From contig NZ_KE387163.1 of the NCBI RefSeq assembly GCF_000430545.1, forward strand, positions 464,439 to 528,438: DNA of 64,000 nucleotides, read 5' to 3'. Under the pieces are notes generated by a model. The model worked only from the letters and a program-made list of their open reading frames with translations, was not told where the DNA came from and searched no databases. This document shows, piece after piece, positions 53,490 through 61,861 of this stretch (positions within the stretch are counted from its first letter, which is position 1; every line of letters begins with the position of its first letter). A program made the translations under genes and the position numbers. Source of the DNA: Tenacibaculum ovolyticum DSM 18103. GTDB lineage: Bacteria > Bacteroidota > Bacteroidia > Flavobacteriales > Flavobacteriaceae.

Positions 53490-53903
53490 TTACACATTTA
53501 AATTCTTTGTGAAATGGTTTTTTAATAAGTAAATCTGTCCAAAGAACATTAATGTAAAAAAGAAACAAGCAAATAGCATTGTATTAGAAACAGTAATACC
53601 TTCAAATAAATTAGGAATTTGAACTCTAGAGAAAAAATCTAAATTAACTTTAGGCATTTTCATCCATGTTAAAGAAGTTCCTCTTGATACATATAAAATA
53701 CATACTCCTAAAACCCCTACAAGAACAAACCACACTTTTTTTGATATTAAAGCAGTGGCTTTATAAATTTCAGAATTTTCTTTTTGTAATAATGTATCCA
53801 TCAAATTAGCTGTAAAATCTATTGATGGTGTTTCTATCTTTATTTCCTTAATATACTTTTTAGAAAAAGCATCTAATTCATTTATGTTTTTATCTTCTCC
53901 CAT
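53490..53903 (-). CDS. Membrane protein co-encoded with ECF sigma factor (putative anti-sigma)
   Basis: A 137-residue protein with two membrane helices (about 51-68 and 105-126) and a cytoplasmic N-terminal part of about 45 residues (INELDAFSKKYIKEIKIETPSIDFTANLMDTLLQ). The start overlaps the end of the sigma gene by 14 bases. There is no HxxxCxxC zinc motif, so it is not a classic ZAS anti-sigma. The layout fits an anti-sigma or sensor; that job is inferred from position. Confidence 0.7.
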   Translation of the reverse strand: MGEDKNINELDAFSKKYIKEIKIETPSIDFTANLMDTLLQKENSEIYKATALISKKVWFVLVGVLGVCILYVSRGTSLTWMKMPKVNLDFFSRVQIPNLFEGITVSNTMLFACFFFTLMFFGQIYLLKNHFTKNLNV

Positions 53904-54474
53904 AATGATTTATTAATTCGGGTTCAACTTTTTGTTTTACAATATTTAACAACCTTTTTCTAGCTCTATGTAACTTTACTTTTACATTTGCTTCTGAAAA
54001 ATCAGTTATAGCTATAATTTCTTTTAAACTCAATTCTTCAAAATAAAACATCCATAAAACAGAACGTTCATCTTCAGGTAAACTTAACATACATTTATTT
54101 ATTATTTCTGCACGCTCTTTTCGTTCAATACCTTCTAAAATACCTTCTGTAGATTTTATTTTATTAATTGTAATTTCATCTATAGTATCAGTATTATATT
54201 TCTCTTTATTCTTTTTTAAACTATCTAAACAAGTTCTGTAACCAATTTTATACAACCATGTAGAGAATTTTGATTCTCCTTTAAACTTATTTAAATTTTT
54301 AAAAGCTTTAATAAAAGTATCCTGAGAAATTTCTTCTGCCTCTTCCCTACTCTTTACCATTTTTAAAGCCAAAGTAAATACCATACCCTTATACTTTTCT
54401 ATTAAAATAGAAAATGCATTGGTATTACCATTTAGCACTTCATTAATATATGTTTGGTCGTTTTTAGTAGTCAT
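53890..54474 (-). CDS. ECF-type RNA polymerase sigma factor
   Basis: A 194-residue sigma-70 ECF protein. Region 2 spans about 20-90 (YKGMVFTLALKMVKSREEAEEISQDTFIKAFKNLNKFKGESKFSTWLYKIGYRTCLD), and region 4 about 125-185 (LPEDERSVLWMFYFEELSLKEIIAITDFSEANVKVKLHRARKRL). It directs polymerase to a small regulon. Its own promoter, minus strand, carries TGTAACC-N17-GTCA, as does the divergent DUF6249 gene, which points to self-activation. Confidence 0.93.
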   Translation of the reverse strand: MTTKNDQTYINEVLNGNTNAFSILIEKYKGMVFTLALKMVKSREEAEEISQDTFIKAFKNLNKFKGESKFSTWLYKIGYRTCLDSLKKNKEKYNTDTIDEITINKIKSTEGILEGIERKERAEIINKCMLSLPEDERSVLWMFYFEELSLKEIIAITDFSEANVKVKLHRARKRLLNIVKQKVEPELINHYGRR

Positions 54475-54483
54475 TTTAATCTT

Positions 54484-54511
54484 TGACTGTATATTGTTTT
54501 AAAAGGTTACA
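54484..54511 (-). promoter_or_regulatory. Putative ECF promoter of the sigma operon
   Basis: On the minus strand TGTAACC (54511-54505), 17 bases, then GTCA (54487-54484). The same element with the same spacing faces the other way at 54542-54569. The motif is like B. subtilis SigX-type promoters (TGTAAC-N17). The leader would be very short (ATG at 54474). Confidence 0.65.
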
Positions 54512-54541
54512 TAATTTTCGAAAAAAGTTTTTTAATTTTTC

Positions 54542-54569
54542 TGTAACCTTTTTTATAAGTCTATGGTCA
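54542..54569 (+). promoter_or_regulatory. Putative ECF promoter of DUF6249 gene
   Basis: TGTAACC (54542-54548), 17 bases, GTCA (54566-54569) on the plus strand. This matches the minus-strand element of the sigma gene exactly in both boxes and spacing. The leader would be about 36 bases. Confidence 0.65.
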
Positions 54570-54611
54570 TACTTGCAAACACATTAAAAATAATCATTTA
54601 AAATTAAAAAT

Positions 54612-54959
54612 ATGGAAGTAGCAATTGTATTTATGTTCTTATTCGCAATAACATTCGGAATCTTTTATTTATTCTACTCTACACGTAATAAAGAGCGTTT
54701 AGCATTAATTGAAAAAGGAGTAGATGCTAAAATTTTTATGCAAGGAGAAAGAAAAAAATCAACATTAACAGGAAGAGTAATTGTTTTAAACTTAGCACTA
54801 CTATTAATGGGAATTGGTTTAGGTGTATTTTTGGCACTTCTAATAGATACTTATACAACTATGGATGCTGAAGCTATTTACCCTGCAATGATATTTTTTA
54901 TGGCTGGATTAGGTTTATTTGCTGGTTTTAACTTAACAAAAAAATTAGATAACGAATAA
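54612..54959 (+). CDS. DUF6249 small membrane protein
   Basis: A 115-residue protein with three membrane helices (about 3-22, 55-77, 91-109) and a short basic loop ERLALIEKGVDAKIFMQGERKKS typical of the DUF6249 family. Family members are common in Bacteroidota beside ECF sigma genes, as here. It is divergent from the sigma gene and shares its proposed promoter motif, so it is the best candidate for a target of this sigma factor. Confidence 0.8.
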   Translation: MEVAIVFMFLFAITFGIFYLFYSTRNKERLALIEKGVDAKIFMQGERKKSTLTGRVIVLNLALLLMGIGLGVFLALLIDTYTTMDAEAIYPAMIFFMAGLGLFAGFNLTKKLDNE

Positions 54960-54982
54960 TTAGTAAATATAATACGTTTTAA

Positions 54983-55015
54983 AAAAGGGAGTGAAATTAA
55001 ATTTCACTCCCTTTT
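54983..55015 (+). terminator. Intrinsic terminator after DUF6249 gene
   Basis: A 15-bp perfect stem AAAAGGGAGTGAAAT / ATTTCACTCCCTTTT, 3-base loop, then T-rich. Confidence 0.85.
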
Positions 55016-55046
55016 CTTTGTATTTTAGTTGTCTAAAATTTATTAA

Positions 55047-56387
55047 ATGAAAAAAACAATCTTTTTTTTATGCAGTTTCTTTTCAATAGCAGCACTCCAA
55101 GCACAAACGGATACCAAAATATATGATATTATTAATAAAATATCTGCTAATAGAATTAAAGCTGATATAACAACACTTGTTAATTTTGGCACCCGTCATA
55201 CACTAAGTGATACACTCTCAAACACTAGAGGTATTGGTGCTGCTCGTCGTTGGATTAAACATGAACTAGAAACTATTTCTATAGATTGTAATAATTGTTT
55301 AACTGTTTTTAACCAAAAAGATTTGGTTAAAAAAGGAGCTAATAAAAGAATTACTAAAGATGTTTGGGTTGTTAATGTAGTTGCAATTCAAAAAGGAACC
55401 AAAAATCCTAATGATTATATAATTATGAGTGGTGATATTGATTCTAGAATTACTGACCCTAATAATTATACTGATGATGCTCCTGGTGCAAATGATAACG
55501 CTTCAGGTATAGCTGGTACAATTGAAGCTGCTCGTATATTAAGCAAATATAAATTTGATAATAGTATTATTTATGTTGGTTTATCGGGTGAGGAACAGGG
55601 GTTATTCGGAGGAAAAGGCCTAGCTAATTATGCAAAAAGTAAGAATTGGAATATCATCGGCGTTATTAATAATGATATGATTGGTAATATAAAAGGCGTA
55701 GATGGTGTAATAGATAATCGCACATTTAGAATTTTTTCTGAACCAACACCAACTACCGAAACTGAACGACAACGAAAAGCACGTCGATTTTATGGTGGTG
55801 AAGTTGATGGAATTTCCCGTCAGTTAGCTCGTTACGTTTATAAAACTACCAAAACATATATGCCTGAGATGAATCCTAAAATGATTTATCGTTTAGATAG
55901 GTTTGGTCGTGGCGGACATCACCGTCCTTTTAACGATGCTGGTTTTTCAGGTATTCGAATTATGGAAGCTCATGAAAATTACACACAACAACATCAAGAT
56001 ATTCGTACAGAAAACGGCATTGAATATGGTGATAGACTTAAATTTGTAAATTTTAATTACGTTAAAAAATTAACTGCTGTTAATGCTATTAATTTAGCAA
56101 GTATCGCATCGGCTCCTGCTTCTCCTATGAATGTTGCTATTGGAGGAATTGTAGAAGCTGCTGCAAAATTAAAATGGGATAAAGTTTCAAATGTAAAAGG
56201 CTACAAAATTTATTGGAGAGATACGACTTCTCCTACTTGGGACAATAGCAGGTATGTAAAAAGTAATATCAATGAGTTTACTTTAGAAGGAATTGTGCTC
56301 GACAATTACTTTTTTGGAGTTGCTGCTGTTGGTAAAAACGGACACGAAAGTATCGTTAGTTTTCCTTCAAAAATTATTAGAAAATAA
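55047..56387 (+). CDS. M28 family zinc metallopeptidase
   Basis: A 446-residue protein with signal peptide (ALQAQ, about 20). The di-zinc aminopeptidase/carboxypeptidase core shows the bridging Asp in DDAPGANDNASGIAGTIE, the catalytic Glu pair in GLSGEEQGLFG, an Asp in INNDMIGN, and a late His in GRGGHHRPFNDAGFS. A fibronectin type III-like domain closes the protein (about 360-446, LKWDKVSNVKGYKIYWRD). It is probably secreted. First of four overlapping genes. Confidence 0.9.
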   Translation: MKKTIFFLCSFFSIAALQAQTDTKIYDIINKISANRIKADITTLVNFGTRHTLSDTLSNTRGIGAARRWIKHELETISIDCNNCLTVFNQKDLVKKGANKRITKDVWVVNVVAIQKGTKNPNDYIIMSGDIDSRITDPNNYTDDAPGANDNASGIAGTIEAARILSKYKFDNSIIYVGLSGEEQGLFGGKGLANYAKSKNWNIIGVINNDMIGNIKGVDGVIDNRTFRIFSEPTPTTETERQRKARRFYGGEVDGISRQLARYVYKTTKTYMPEMNPKMIYRLDRFGRGGHHRPFNDAGFSGIRIMEAHENYTQQHQDIRTENGIEYGDRLKFVNFNYVKKLTAVNAINLASIASAPASPMNVAIGGIVEAAAKLKWDKVSNVKGYKIYWRDTTSPTWDNSRYVKSNINEFTLEGIVLDNYFFGVAAVGKNGHESIVSFPSKIIRK

Positions 56388-56965
56388 TGACTTCTAAAAA
56401 AATTCAACTCTATTTTAAAACGGACATCGAATGGAGAACTTGGCTTTCAGAAAATTATGATAAATACCAAGGTATATATCTTATTTTTTATAAAGTAGAA
56501 AACCCTGAACCTTCAATGCGTTGGGAAGAAGCTGTTAAAGTTGCTTTATGCTACGGATGGATAGATTCGACCGTAAAAAGTTTAGGAGATGGTAAACGTC
56601 AACAATACTTTTGTCCTAGAAAACCTAAAAGTGTTTGGAGTGCTTTAAACAAAAAATATATTAAAGAATTATCCATAAACAACTTAATTCATGAAGCTGG
56701 TTTAAATTCTATAGAAATAGCTAAAAAAAATGGTTCTTGGATTGCTTTAGATGATATTGATAATTTAATTATTCCAAACGATTTACAAATTGAATTTAAT
56801 AAAAACATAACTGCTTTTACTAATTATAACAAATTTGCAAAATCATATAAAAAAGGATACTTGTATTGGCTACATCAAGCTAAAAGAGAAACAACACGTT
56901 TAAAAAGAATAACCGAAATTATTCGCTTTTGTGAACAAAATATAAAAACACGAGACACATGGTAA
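56387..56965 (+). CDS. YdeI/OmpD-associated family protein (DUF1801/YdeI type)
   Basis: A 192-residue cytoplasmic protein with the YdeI pattern: FKTDIEWRTWLSENYDKYQGIYLIFYK, SMRWEEAVKVALCYGWIDSTVKSLGDGKRQQYFCPRKPKSVWSALNKKYI, and a basic helical C-terminal part (YLYWLHQAKRETTRLKRI). Members are linked to bacteriocin or polymyxin tolerance in some bacteria; the mechanism is not clear. It overlaps the M28 gene by one base (TAATG) and the next gene by seven. Confidence 0.85.
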   Translation: MTSKKIQLYFKTDIEWRTWLSENYDKYQGIYLIFYKVENPEPSMRWEEAVKVALCYGWIDSTVKSLGDGKRQQYFCPRKPKSVWSALNKKYIKELSINNLIHEAGLNSIEIAKKNGSWIALDDIDNLIIPNDLQIEFNKNITAFTNYNKFAKSYKKGYLYWLHQAKRETTRLKRITEIIRFCEQNIKTRDTW

Positions 56966-57849
56966 AGGTTTTAATTACTGGGGGAACAGGTTTAATTGGA
57001 AAATATCTTCAAAATAAATTGAACGATAAAAATTATGAAGTTACTGTTCTTACCCGTAATCCTACTTTAAAAAATGAGTTTAAATGGAATATTGATGAAG
57101 AATATATTGATGATAATGCTTTTAAAAACGTTACACATATTATTCATTTGGCTGGTGCAGGAATTGCCGATAAACGTTGGACTGATACACGTAAAAAAGA
57201 GCTTATTGATAGTAGAGTATTATCTACAGATTTGTTACTTAAAAAAATAAAAGAATTAAATATTGATTTAAAAGGTTTTATTTCGGCATCAGGAATTGGG
57301 TATTATGGTGCTGTTAGTTCGCCACAAATTTTCACAGAAAATGATGCTCCTAAAAACGATTTTATTTCTAAGGTTTGTGTTAAATGGGAAAAGTCTGCGC
57401 TTCATTTTAAGCAAATAAATGTTGCCGTAACTATTTTACGTACTGGAGTTGTACTTGCTAAATCAGGTGGTGCTTTATCTAAAATGAATACTCCTTTGTT
57501 TTTAGCTGCATTAGGAAACGGAAAACAATACATGCCATGGATACATATTGATGATTTATGTAATCTTTATATAAAAGCTATAAAAGACACTAATTTTACA
57601 GGAATATACAATGCTGTGGCTCCAGAACATCATACTAATGAAACTTTTACCAAAACAATAGCTGAGGTTATTAATAAACCAATGTTCCTATTTAAAGCAC
57701 CTTCTTTTATATTAAAAATAATTTTAGGTGAAATGTCTAGTATCCTTATTAAAGGTAGCAGAGTTTCATCAAAAAAAATAAATGAATTATACTCTTTTAA
57801 CTTTCCTAATTTAAAGACTTCCTTAAAAAATATTTATAACGATGAATAG
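56959..57849 (+). CDS. TIGR01777 family NAD-binding protein (SDR/epimerase type)
   Basis: A 296-residue extended SDR with Rossmann start KVLITGGTGLIGKYL, HIIHLAGAGIADKRW, the SASGIGYYG active-site segment (Tyr of the catalytic pair) and PWIHIDDLCNLY. TIGR01777 (YfcH) proteins are close to sugar epimerases but their substrates are not known. The C-terminal segment has the typical DUF1731-like helical end (ILKIILGEMSSILIKGSRVSSKKI). Overlaps on both sides place it in the four-gene operon. Confidence 0.9.
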   Translation: MVKVLITGGTGLIGKYLQNKLNDKNYEVTVLTRNPTLKNEFKWNIDEEYIDDNAFKNVTHIIHLAGAGIADKRWTDTRKKELIDSRVLSTDLLLKKIKELNIDLKGFISASGIGYYGAVSSPQIFTENDAPKNDFISKVCVKWEKSALHFKQINVAVTILRTGVVLAKSGGALSKMNTPLFLAALGNGKQYMPWIHIDDLCNLYIKAIKDTNFTGIYNAVAPEHHTNETFTKTIAEVINKPMFLFKAPSFILKIILGEMSSILIKGSRVSSKKINELYSFNFPNLKTSLKNIYNDE

Positions 57850-58525
57850 TAAACTAATAAATCCAGTTTGGCATTCTTTAAATGAAACTCATAAAAAATT
57901 TGCTATCAATTATGATGGTGTACAATTTTATGACCCTGAAATTTGTCCTTTTGGTGCATTTTCAGATGTATCAAAAACAGCGAATGCTTTAAATGAGTAT
58001 GCAAAACTTACTGATAGTTTCTTCTTAGTAACTGAAAATAAAACTCCAATTTTTGATGATAGGTTTGTTTCTTTAGATAGAAAAATTGACGGTTGTCAGA
58101 TGGTATTGCAAAGTTTAATTGAAGTGAATATTACTGAAAACATTGTTCCACTTACAAACGAACATATTAACGAAATATATAATTTAGTATGGTTGGTAAT
58201 GCCTGGGTACTTCAAAAAAAGAACTTTTGAAATGGGGAATTTCTTTGGAATTTTTAAAAATAATAAACTTGTTTCTATTACTGGTCAGCGTATGCAAACT
58301 AATGACTTTGTAGAAATTAGTGCTGTTGTTACCCACCCTGAATACACTCGTAGAGGATACGCTAAGCAATTAACAACTCATGTTACCAAAGAAATTATAA
58401 AACACAATAAACACCCTATTTTACACACCACAAAAGGAAATAGTGCAATACCTCTTTATGAAAAATTAGGTTATAAATTAACTCGGGATATGAATTGGTG
58501 GCATTTTACAAAAAGTATAAGTTAA
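57842..58525 (+). CDS. GNAT N-acetyltransferase (FR47-like)
   Basis: A 227-residue protein with an N-terminal segment of unknown role and a GNAT core in the second half: GNFFGIFKNNKLVSITGQRMQ, FVEISAVVTHPEYTRRGYAKQLTTHVTKEI with the acetyl-CoA loop, and LYEKLGYKLTRDMNWWHF. Acceptor unknown. Last gene of the M28-YdeI-TIGR01777-GNAT unit; it overlaps the preceding gene by 8 bases. Confidence 0.88.
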   Translation: MNSKLINPVWHSLNETHKKFAINYDGVQFYDPEICPFGAFSDVSKTANALNEYAKLTDSFFLVTENKTPIFDDRFVSLDRKIDGCQMVLQSLIEVNITENIVPLTNEHINEIYNLVWLVMPGYFKKRTFEMGNFFGIFKNNKLVSITGQRMQTNDFVEISAVVTHPEYTRRGYAKQLTTHVTKEIIKHNKHPILHTTKGNSAIPLYEKLGYKLTRDMNWWHFTKSIS

Positions 58526-58550
58526 GATATTAATCTTAACTTATACTTTT
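58511..58550. terminator. Long AT-rich hairpin overlapping the GNAT stop codon
   Basis: An 18-bp perfect stem AAAAGTATAAGTTAAGAT / ATCTTAACTTATACTTTT with a 4-base loop. It includes the last codons and the stop (58523-58525) of the GNAT gene and lies between convergent genes, so it may end transcripts from both strands. Confidence 0.7.
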
Positions 58551-58567
58551 CTATACTTAAACATCTT

Positions 58568-59305
58568 TTACTTTTTCTTGGTACTTATCTTTATGCTACT
58601 TTTTGTGTTTTCTATCACCGTATCAATATTAGACTTTAATAAAACACCTGATTTTTTATTAATATTTACAGTCCCCTCTATATTTCCTGTTACTTCGCCT
58701 CCTACCTTACCAGAAACCTCTAATATTACTCTTCTTGAAGTAATAGACACTACTTTATAAACAAAATTATATTTAACTACCTCGTCTCCCTTGATAACAG
58801 ACCAATTATCTCCTACCGAAACTTCATTCACTGGATATATAATATCATTTAACACCTTAGTAAAATCAGGAAATCCAGGTACATTAGGTACAGTCTTAGT
58901 CTCTTTTACTTTTCCTAATTTATCAGATTTTATGGTAGTAATAGCATTCATTTTTAATACTGAATCTATTTGAGCTTTTATAATTTCATCTTTTTTATCT
59001 AACCTAGTACTACTTTTACTAGAATCAAAAAACATAATCGTATCTCCTTTAGAAATATTCATCATTATTCGCTTAATTCTCACAGCACTTTCATATTCTT
59101 TCTCGGAAACATCTTTAACCTCGTATTGCATTACTATCTTTGTGGATACATTTTTTTTATCTTCTCCTTTTTCATTAGTTATTTCTATACTCGTTTCATA
59201 AACATCGCCTTTCTCATAGTTTAAACGAAGTAATACCTTTTCTTGACCAATACATACCATTGTTACCGCTAGCAATAAAAACACTAACAAATTTTTAATT
59301 CTCAT
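58568..59305 (-). CDS. DUF6263 family secreted protein
   Basis: A 245-residue protein with a signal peptide (VCIGQ, about 20) and a beta-rich body: EKVLLRLNYEKGDVYETSIEI, TKIVMQYEVKDVSEKEYESAVRIKRI, NEVSVGDNWSVIKGDEV, TGNIEGTVNINKKSGVLLKSNI. These are the marks of DUF6263, a family of periplasmic proteins in Bacteroidota with no known function. Convergent with the GNAT gene. Confidence 0.82.
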   Translation of the reverse strand: MRIKNLLVFLLLAVTMVCIGQEKVLLRLNYEKGDVYETSIEITNEKGEDKKNVSTKIVMQYEVKDVSEKEYESAVRIKRIMMNISKGDTIMFFDSSKSSTRLDKKDEIIKAQIDSVLKMNAITTIKSDKLGKVKETKTVPNVPGFPDFTKVLNDIIYPVNEVSVGDNWSVIKGDEVVKYNFVYKVVSITSRRVILEVSGKVGGEVTGNIEGTVNINKKSGVLLKSNIDTVIENTKSSIKISTKKK

Positions 59306-59348
59306 AATTAAATTTTTAATTCACTTTAAACGAATATATGGAAAATAA

Positions 59349-59380
59349 AAAAAGGCTTAAGAAATTTCTTAAGCCTTTTT
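59349..59380 (-). terminator. Intrinsic terminator after E2 gene
   Basis: A 32-base perfect palindrome with arm AAAAAGGCTTAAGAAA and T tail on the minus strand, 20 bases past the stop. Confidence 0.85.
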
Positions 59381-59399
59381 AGTAAAATATAATTTATAT

Positions 59400-60701
59400 T
59401 TAAAAATCTTGATTTACATCCCAAGATTCTAATATTTCTTTTAGTGTTTTTATAAACATTCCTCCTAAAGCACCATTAACAACTCTATGATCATAAGAGT
59501 GTGCTACAATCATTCTTTGGCGAATACCTATAAAGTCACCCTCTGGTGTTTCAATTACCGCAGGCTTCTTTACAATAGCTCCTAAAGCTAAAATAGCTAC
59601 TTGTGGTTGGTTTATAATTGGTGTTCCTGTAATACTTCCAAAACTACCTACATTTGTTACGGTATAAGTACCTCCTTGAATATCGTCTGGCTTTAGTTTA
59701 TTAGCACGTGAACGTCCTGCTAAATCATTTACTTGCTTAGTCATTCCAACTAAACTTAACTGATCAGCATTTTTAATTACTGGTACAATTAAATTCCCAT
59801 CAGGTAAAGCTGCTGCCATACCTAAATTAACATTTCCTCTCTTAATGATTTTATCACCATCAACAGCAATATTAATCATCGGGTGTTTTTTTATTGTTTG
59901 TGCAACTGCTTGCATAAAGATTGGAGTAAATGTTAACTTTTCTCCTTCTCTCTTTTGGTAAGCATTCTTTACTTTATTTCTCCAAGTAACAATGTTTGTA
60001 ACATCTATTTCAATAAACGACTGAACGTGAGCTGAGGTTTGTACAGAGTCAACCATATGTTTGGCAACTAATTTACCCATACGACTCATTTCAATAATCT
60101 CGTCTTGTCCACTTAATGTAACTGGTGCTGCTTGAGCTTTGGCTTTCGGCTTTTCTACTTTTGCAGGAGTAACAATAGTTTGTGGTTGACTTCCTCTATT
60201 TTTTATATAAGAAAGCATATCTGCTTTAGTTACTCTTCCTTCTTTACCTGTTCCTTTTATTTTTTCTAATTCTTCAAGAGAAATTCCTTCAGTTTTTGCT
60301 ATATTTTTTACTAAAGGTGAATAAAAACGATCACTAGATGAAGTATCAATTGCTTCTGAAGTAATTTCTTTAGCAACTTCTATCGATTTTTCAACCGCTA
60401 CAATTGCCTCTTTTACTTCTACATTAGCTACCGAATTATCGTTTGTTGTTTCTGTTCCTCCTTCTGTTTCTATAATAGCTATAGTTTGTCCTACTTGAAT
60501 AACAGTATCTTTTTCAAATAATATTTCAACTAAAGTTCCTTCAACTTCACTAGGCACTTCACTATCTACTTTATCAGTTGCAACCTCAACAACTGTTTCA
60601 TCAATATCAATAGTTTCTCCAATTTCTTTAACCCAAGATGTAATAGTTGCTTCTGCAACACTTTCTCCCATTTTAGGTAACTTCAATTCGTATCTAGCCA
60701 T
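59400..60701 (-). CDS. 2-oxoacid dehydrogenase E2 component (dihydrolipoamide acyltransferase)
   Basis: Transfers acyl groups from lipoamide to CoA in a 2-oxoacid dehydrogenase complex. The 433-residue protein has one lipoyl domain (1-78, lipoyl K44 in TDKVDSE), a peripheral subunit-binding domain (about 127-167, SPLVKNIAKTEGISLEELEKI and GRVTKADMLSY), and a catalytic domain from about 200. The active-site motif reads H405-R-V-V-N409-G; the usual Asp is Asn. The single lipoyl domain and sequence style suggest a branched-chain complex E2, but pyruvate or 2-oxoglutarate cannot be excluded. No E1/E3 genes adjoin. Confidence 0.9.
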   Translation of the reverse strand: MARYELKLPKMGESVAEATITSWVKEIGETIDIDETVVEVATDKVDSEVPSEVEGTLVEILFEKDTVIQVGQTIAIIETEGGTETTNDNSVANVEVKEAIVAVEKSIEVAKEITSEAIDTSSSDRFYSPLVKNIAKTEGISLEELEKIKGTGKEGRVTKADMLSYIKNRGSQPQTIVTPAKVEKPKAKAQAAPVTLSGQDEIIEMSRMGKLVAKHMVDSVQTSAHVQSFIEIDVTNIVTWRNKVKNAYQKREGEKLTFTPIFMQAVAQTIKKHPMINIAVDGDKIIKRGNVNLGMAAALPDGNLIVPVIKNADQLSLVGMTKQVNDLAGRSRANKLKPDDIQGGTYTVTNVGSFGSITGTPIINQPQVAILALGAIVKKPAVIETPEGDFIGIRQRMIVAHSYDHRVVNGALGGMFIKTLKEILESWDVNQDF

Positions 60702-60927
60702 AATGTAAATTTTTAAACGTTTGCGAAGTTACTAAAAACCTAGCATTTTTTTTAACTTTTAATCACTAAAAAAATATTGTATTTTGTTTTTATTTGAATA
60801 ATTCACAAAAAACAGCTCATAATTAAGGTTTTATTAAACTAAAACTTGATAAATCAATTTTATTTTAAATATTTCGCACTAAAAACAACTTTACTGATTT
60901 TCAGTACATACTATTTAATAATAAACC

Positions 60928-61833
60928 CTATTCTATCCAATTTTTAGGAGTTGCTAAAACTTCAAGTAATTTTGCTTCTTCACTTCCTTTTTCTGGATGA
61001 TGATTATATTTCCATTGAACAACTGGAGGCAAACTCATTAAAATACTTTCAATACGACCGTTTGTTTTTAAACCAAATAAAGTACCTCTATCATGAACCA
61101 AATTAAACTCTACATAACGACCTCTTCTAACCTCTTGCCAATCTTTATGCTGTTTAGTGTATACTATATCTTTTCTTTTAGCGACAATTGGTACATATGA
61201 ATTTAAAAAACTGTTTCCTACCTCGGTTACAAAATCATACCTGTCTTGCATAGAAAATTCATCCGTTTCTTTTAAATAATCAAAAAATAAACCTCCAATT
61301 CCACGAGCTTCATTACGATGAGTATTCCAAAAATAATTATCACATGTTTCTTTAAATTTCGGGTAAAACTCAGCACTATGCTTATCACAAGCATCTTTAC
61401 AAACTGAATGAAAATGAGTTGCATCTTCATTAAATAAATAATATGGTGTTAAATCTTGACCTCCACCAAACCATTGTGTTACAATATTCCCATCACCATC
61501 ATACATTTCAAAATAACGCCAATTAGCATGTACTGTAGGTACAAACGGATTTTTTGGGTGTAATACTAAACTTAATCCACAAGCAAAAAAATCACCACTA
61601 TCTACCCCAAACTGTTTACGTAAAGCTTCTGGTAACTCACCAAATACCTTAGAAATATTAACGCCTCCTTTTTCAAATATATTACCATTTTCAATTACAC
61701 GTGTTCTTCCTCCGCCGCCTTCTGTACGTTTCCAGTTATCTTCTTTAAACTTTGCAACACCATCAACTTCTTCAAGTTTAGAGGTTATACTATCTTGTAA
61801 TTTTTGAATATATGCGTAAAACTGATCTTTCAT
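60928..61833 (-). CDS. hemF: Oxygen-dependent coproporphyrinogen III oxidase
   Basis: Oxidatively decarboxylates two propionates of coproporphyrinogen III to vinyl groups during heme synthesis, using O2. The 301-residue protein shows ANWRYFEMYDG, WFGGGQDLTPYYLF, the active-site FKETCDNYFWNTHRNEARGIGGLFFDYL region and GRYVEFNLVHDRGTLFGL. Length is normal. It is last in a minus-strand heme cluster after hemE, a thioredoxin-like gene and an EI24 gene. A TATTTTTG box at 61853-61860 suggests it also has a promoter of its own. Confidence 0.97.
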   Translation of the reverse strand: MKDQFYAYIQKLQDSITSKLEEVDGVAKFKEDNWKRTEGGGGRTRVIENGNIFEKGGVNISKVFGELPEALRKQFGVDSGDFFACGLSLVLHPKNPFVPTVHANWRYFEMYDGDGNIVTQWFGGGQDLTPYYLFNEDATHFHSVCKDACDKHSAEFYPKFKETCDNYFWNTHRNEARGIGGLFFDYLKETDEFSMQDRYDFVTEVGNSFLNSYVPIVAKRKDIVYTKQHKDWQEVRRGRYVEFNLVHDRGTLFGLKTNGRIESILMSLPPVVQWKYNHHPEKGSEEAKLLEVLATPKNWIE

Positions 61834-61852
61834 TTATTTAATTCTTGGTAAG

Positions 61853-61860
61853 CAAAAATA
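61853..61860 (-). promoter_or_regulatory. -7 promoter box of hemF
   Basis: TATTTTTG on the minus strand, 19 bases before the ATG and adjacent to the EI24 stop. Confidence 0.5.
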
Positions 61861-61861
61861 C

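Noticed and set aside
53490..53903. Classic zinc-binding anti-sigma factor
   Set aside because: No HxxxCxxC motif; only position and topology support an anti-sigma role.
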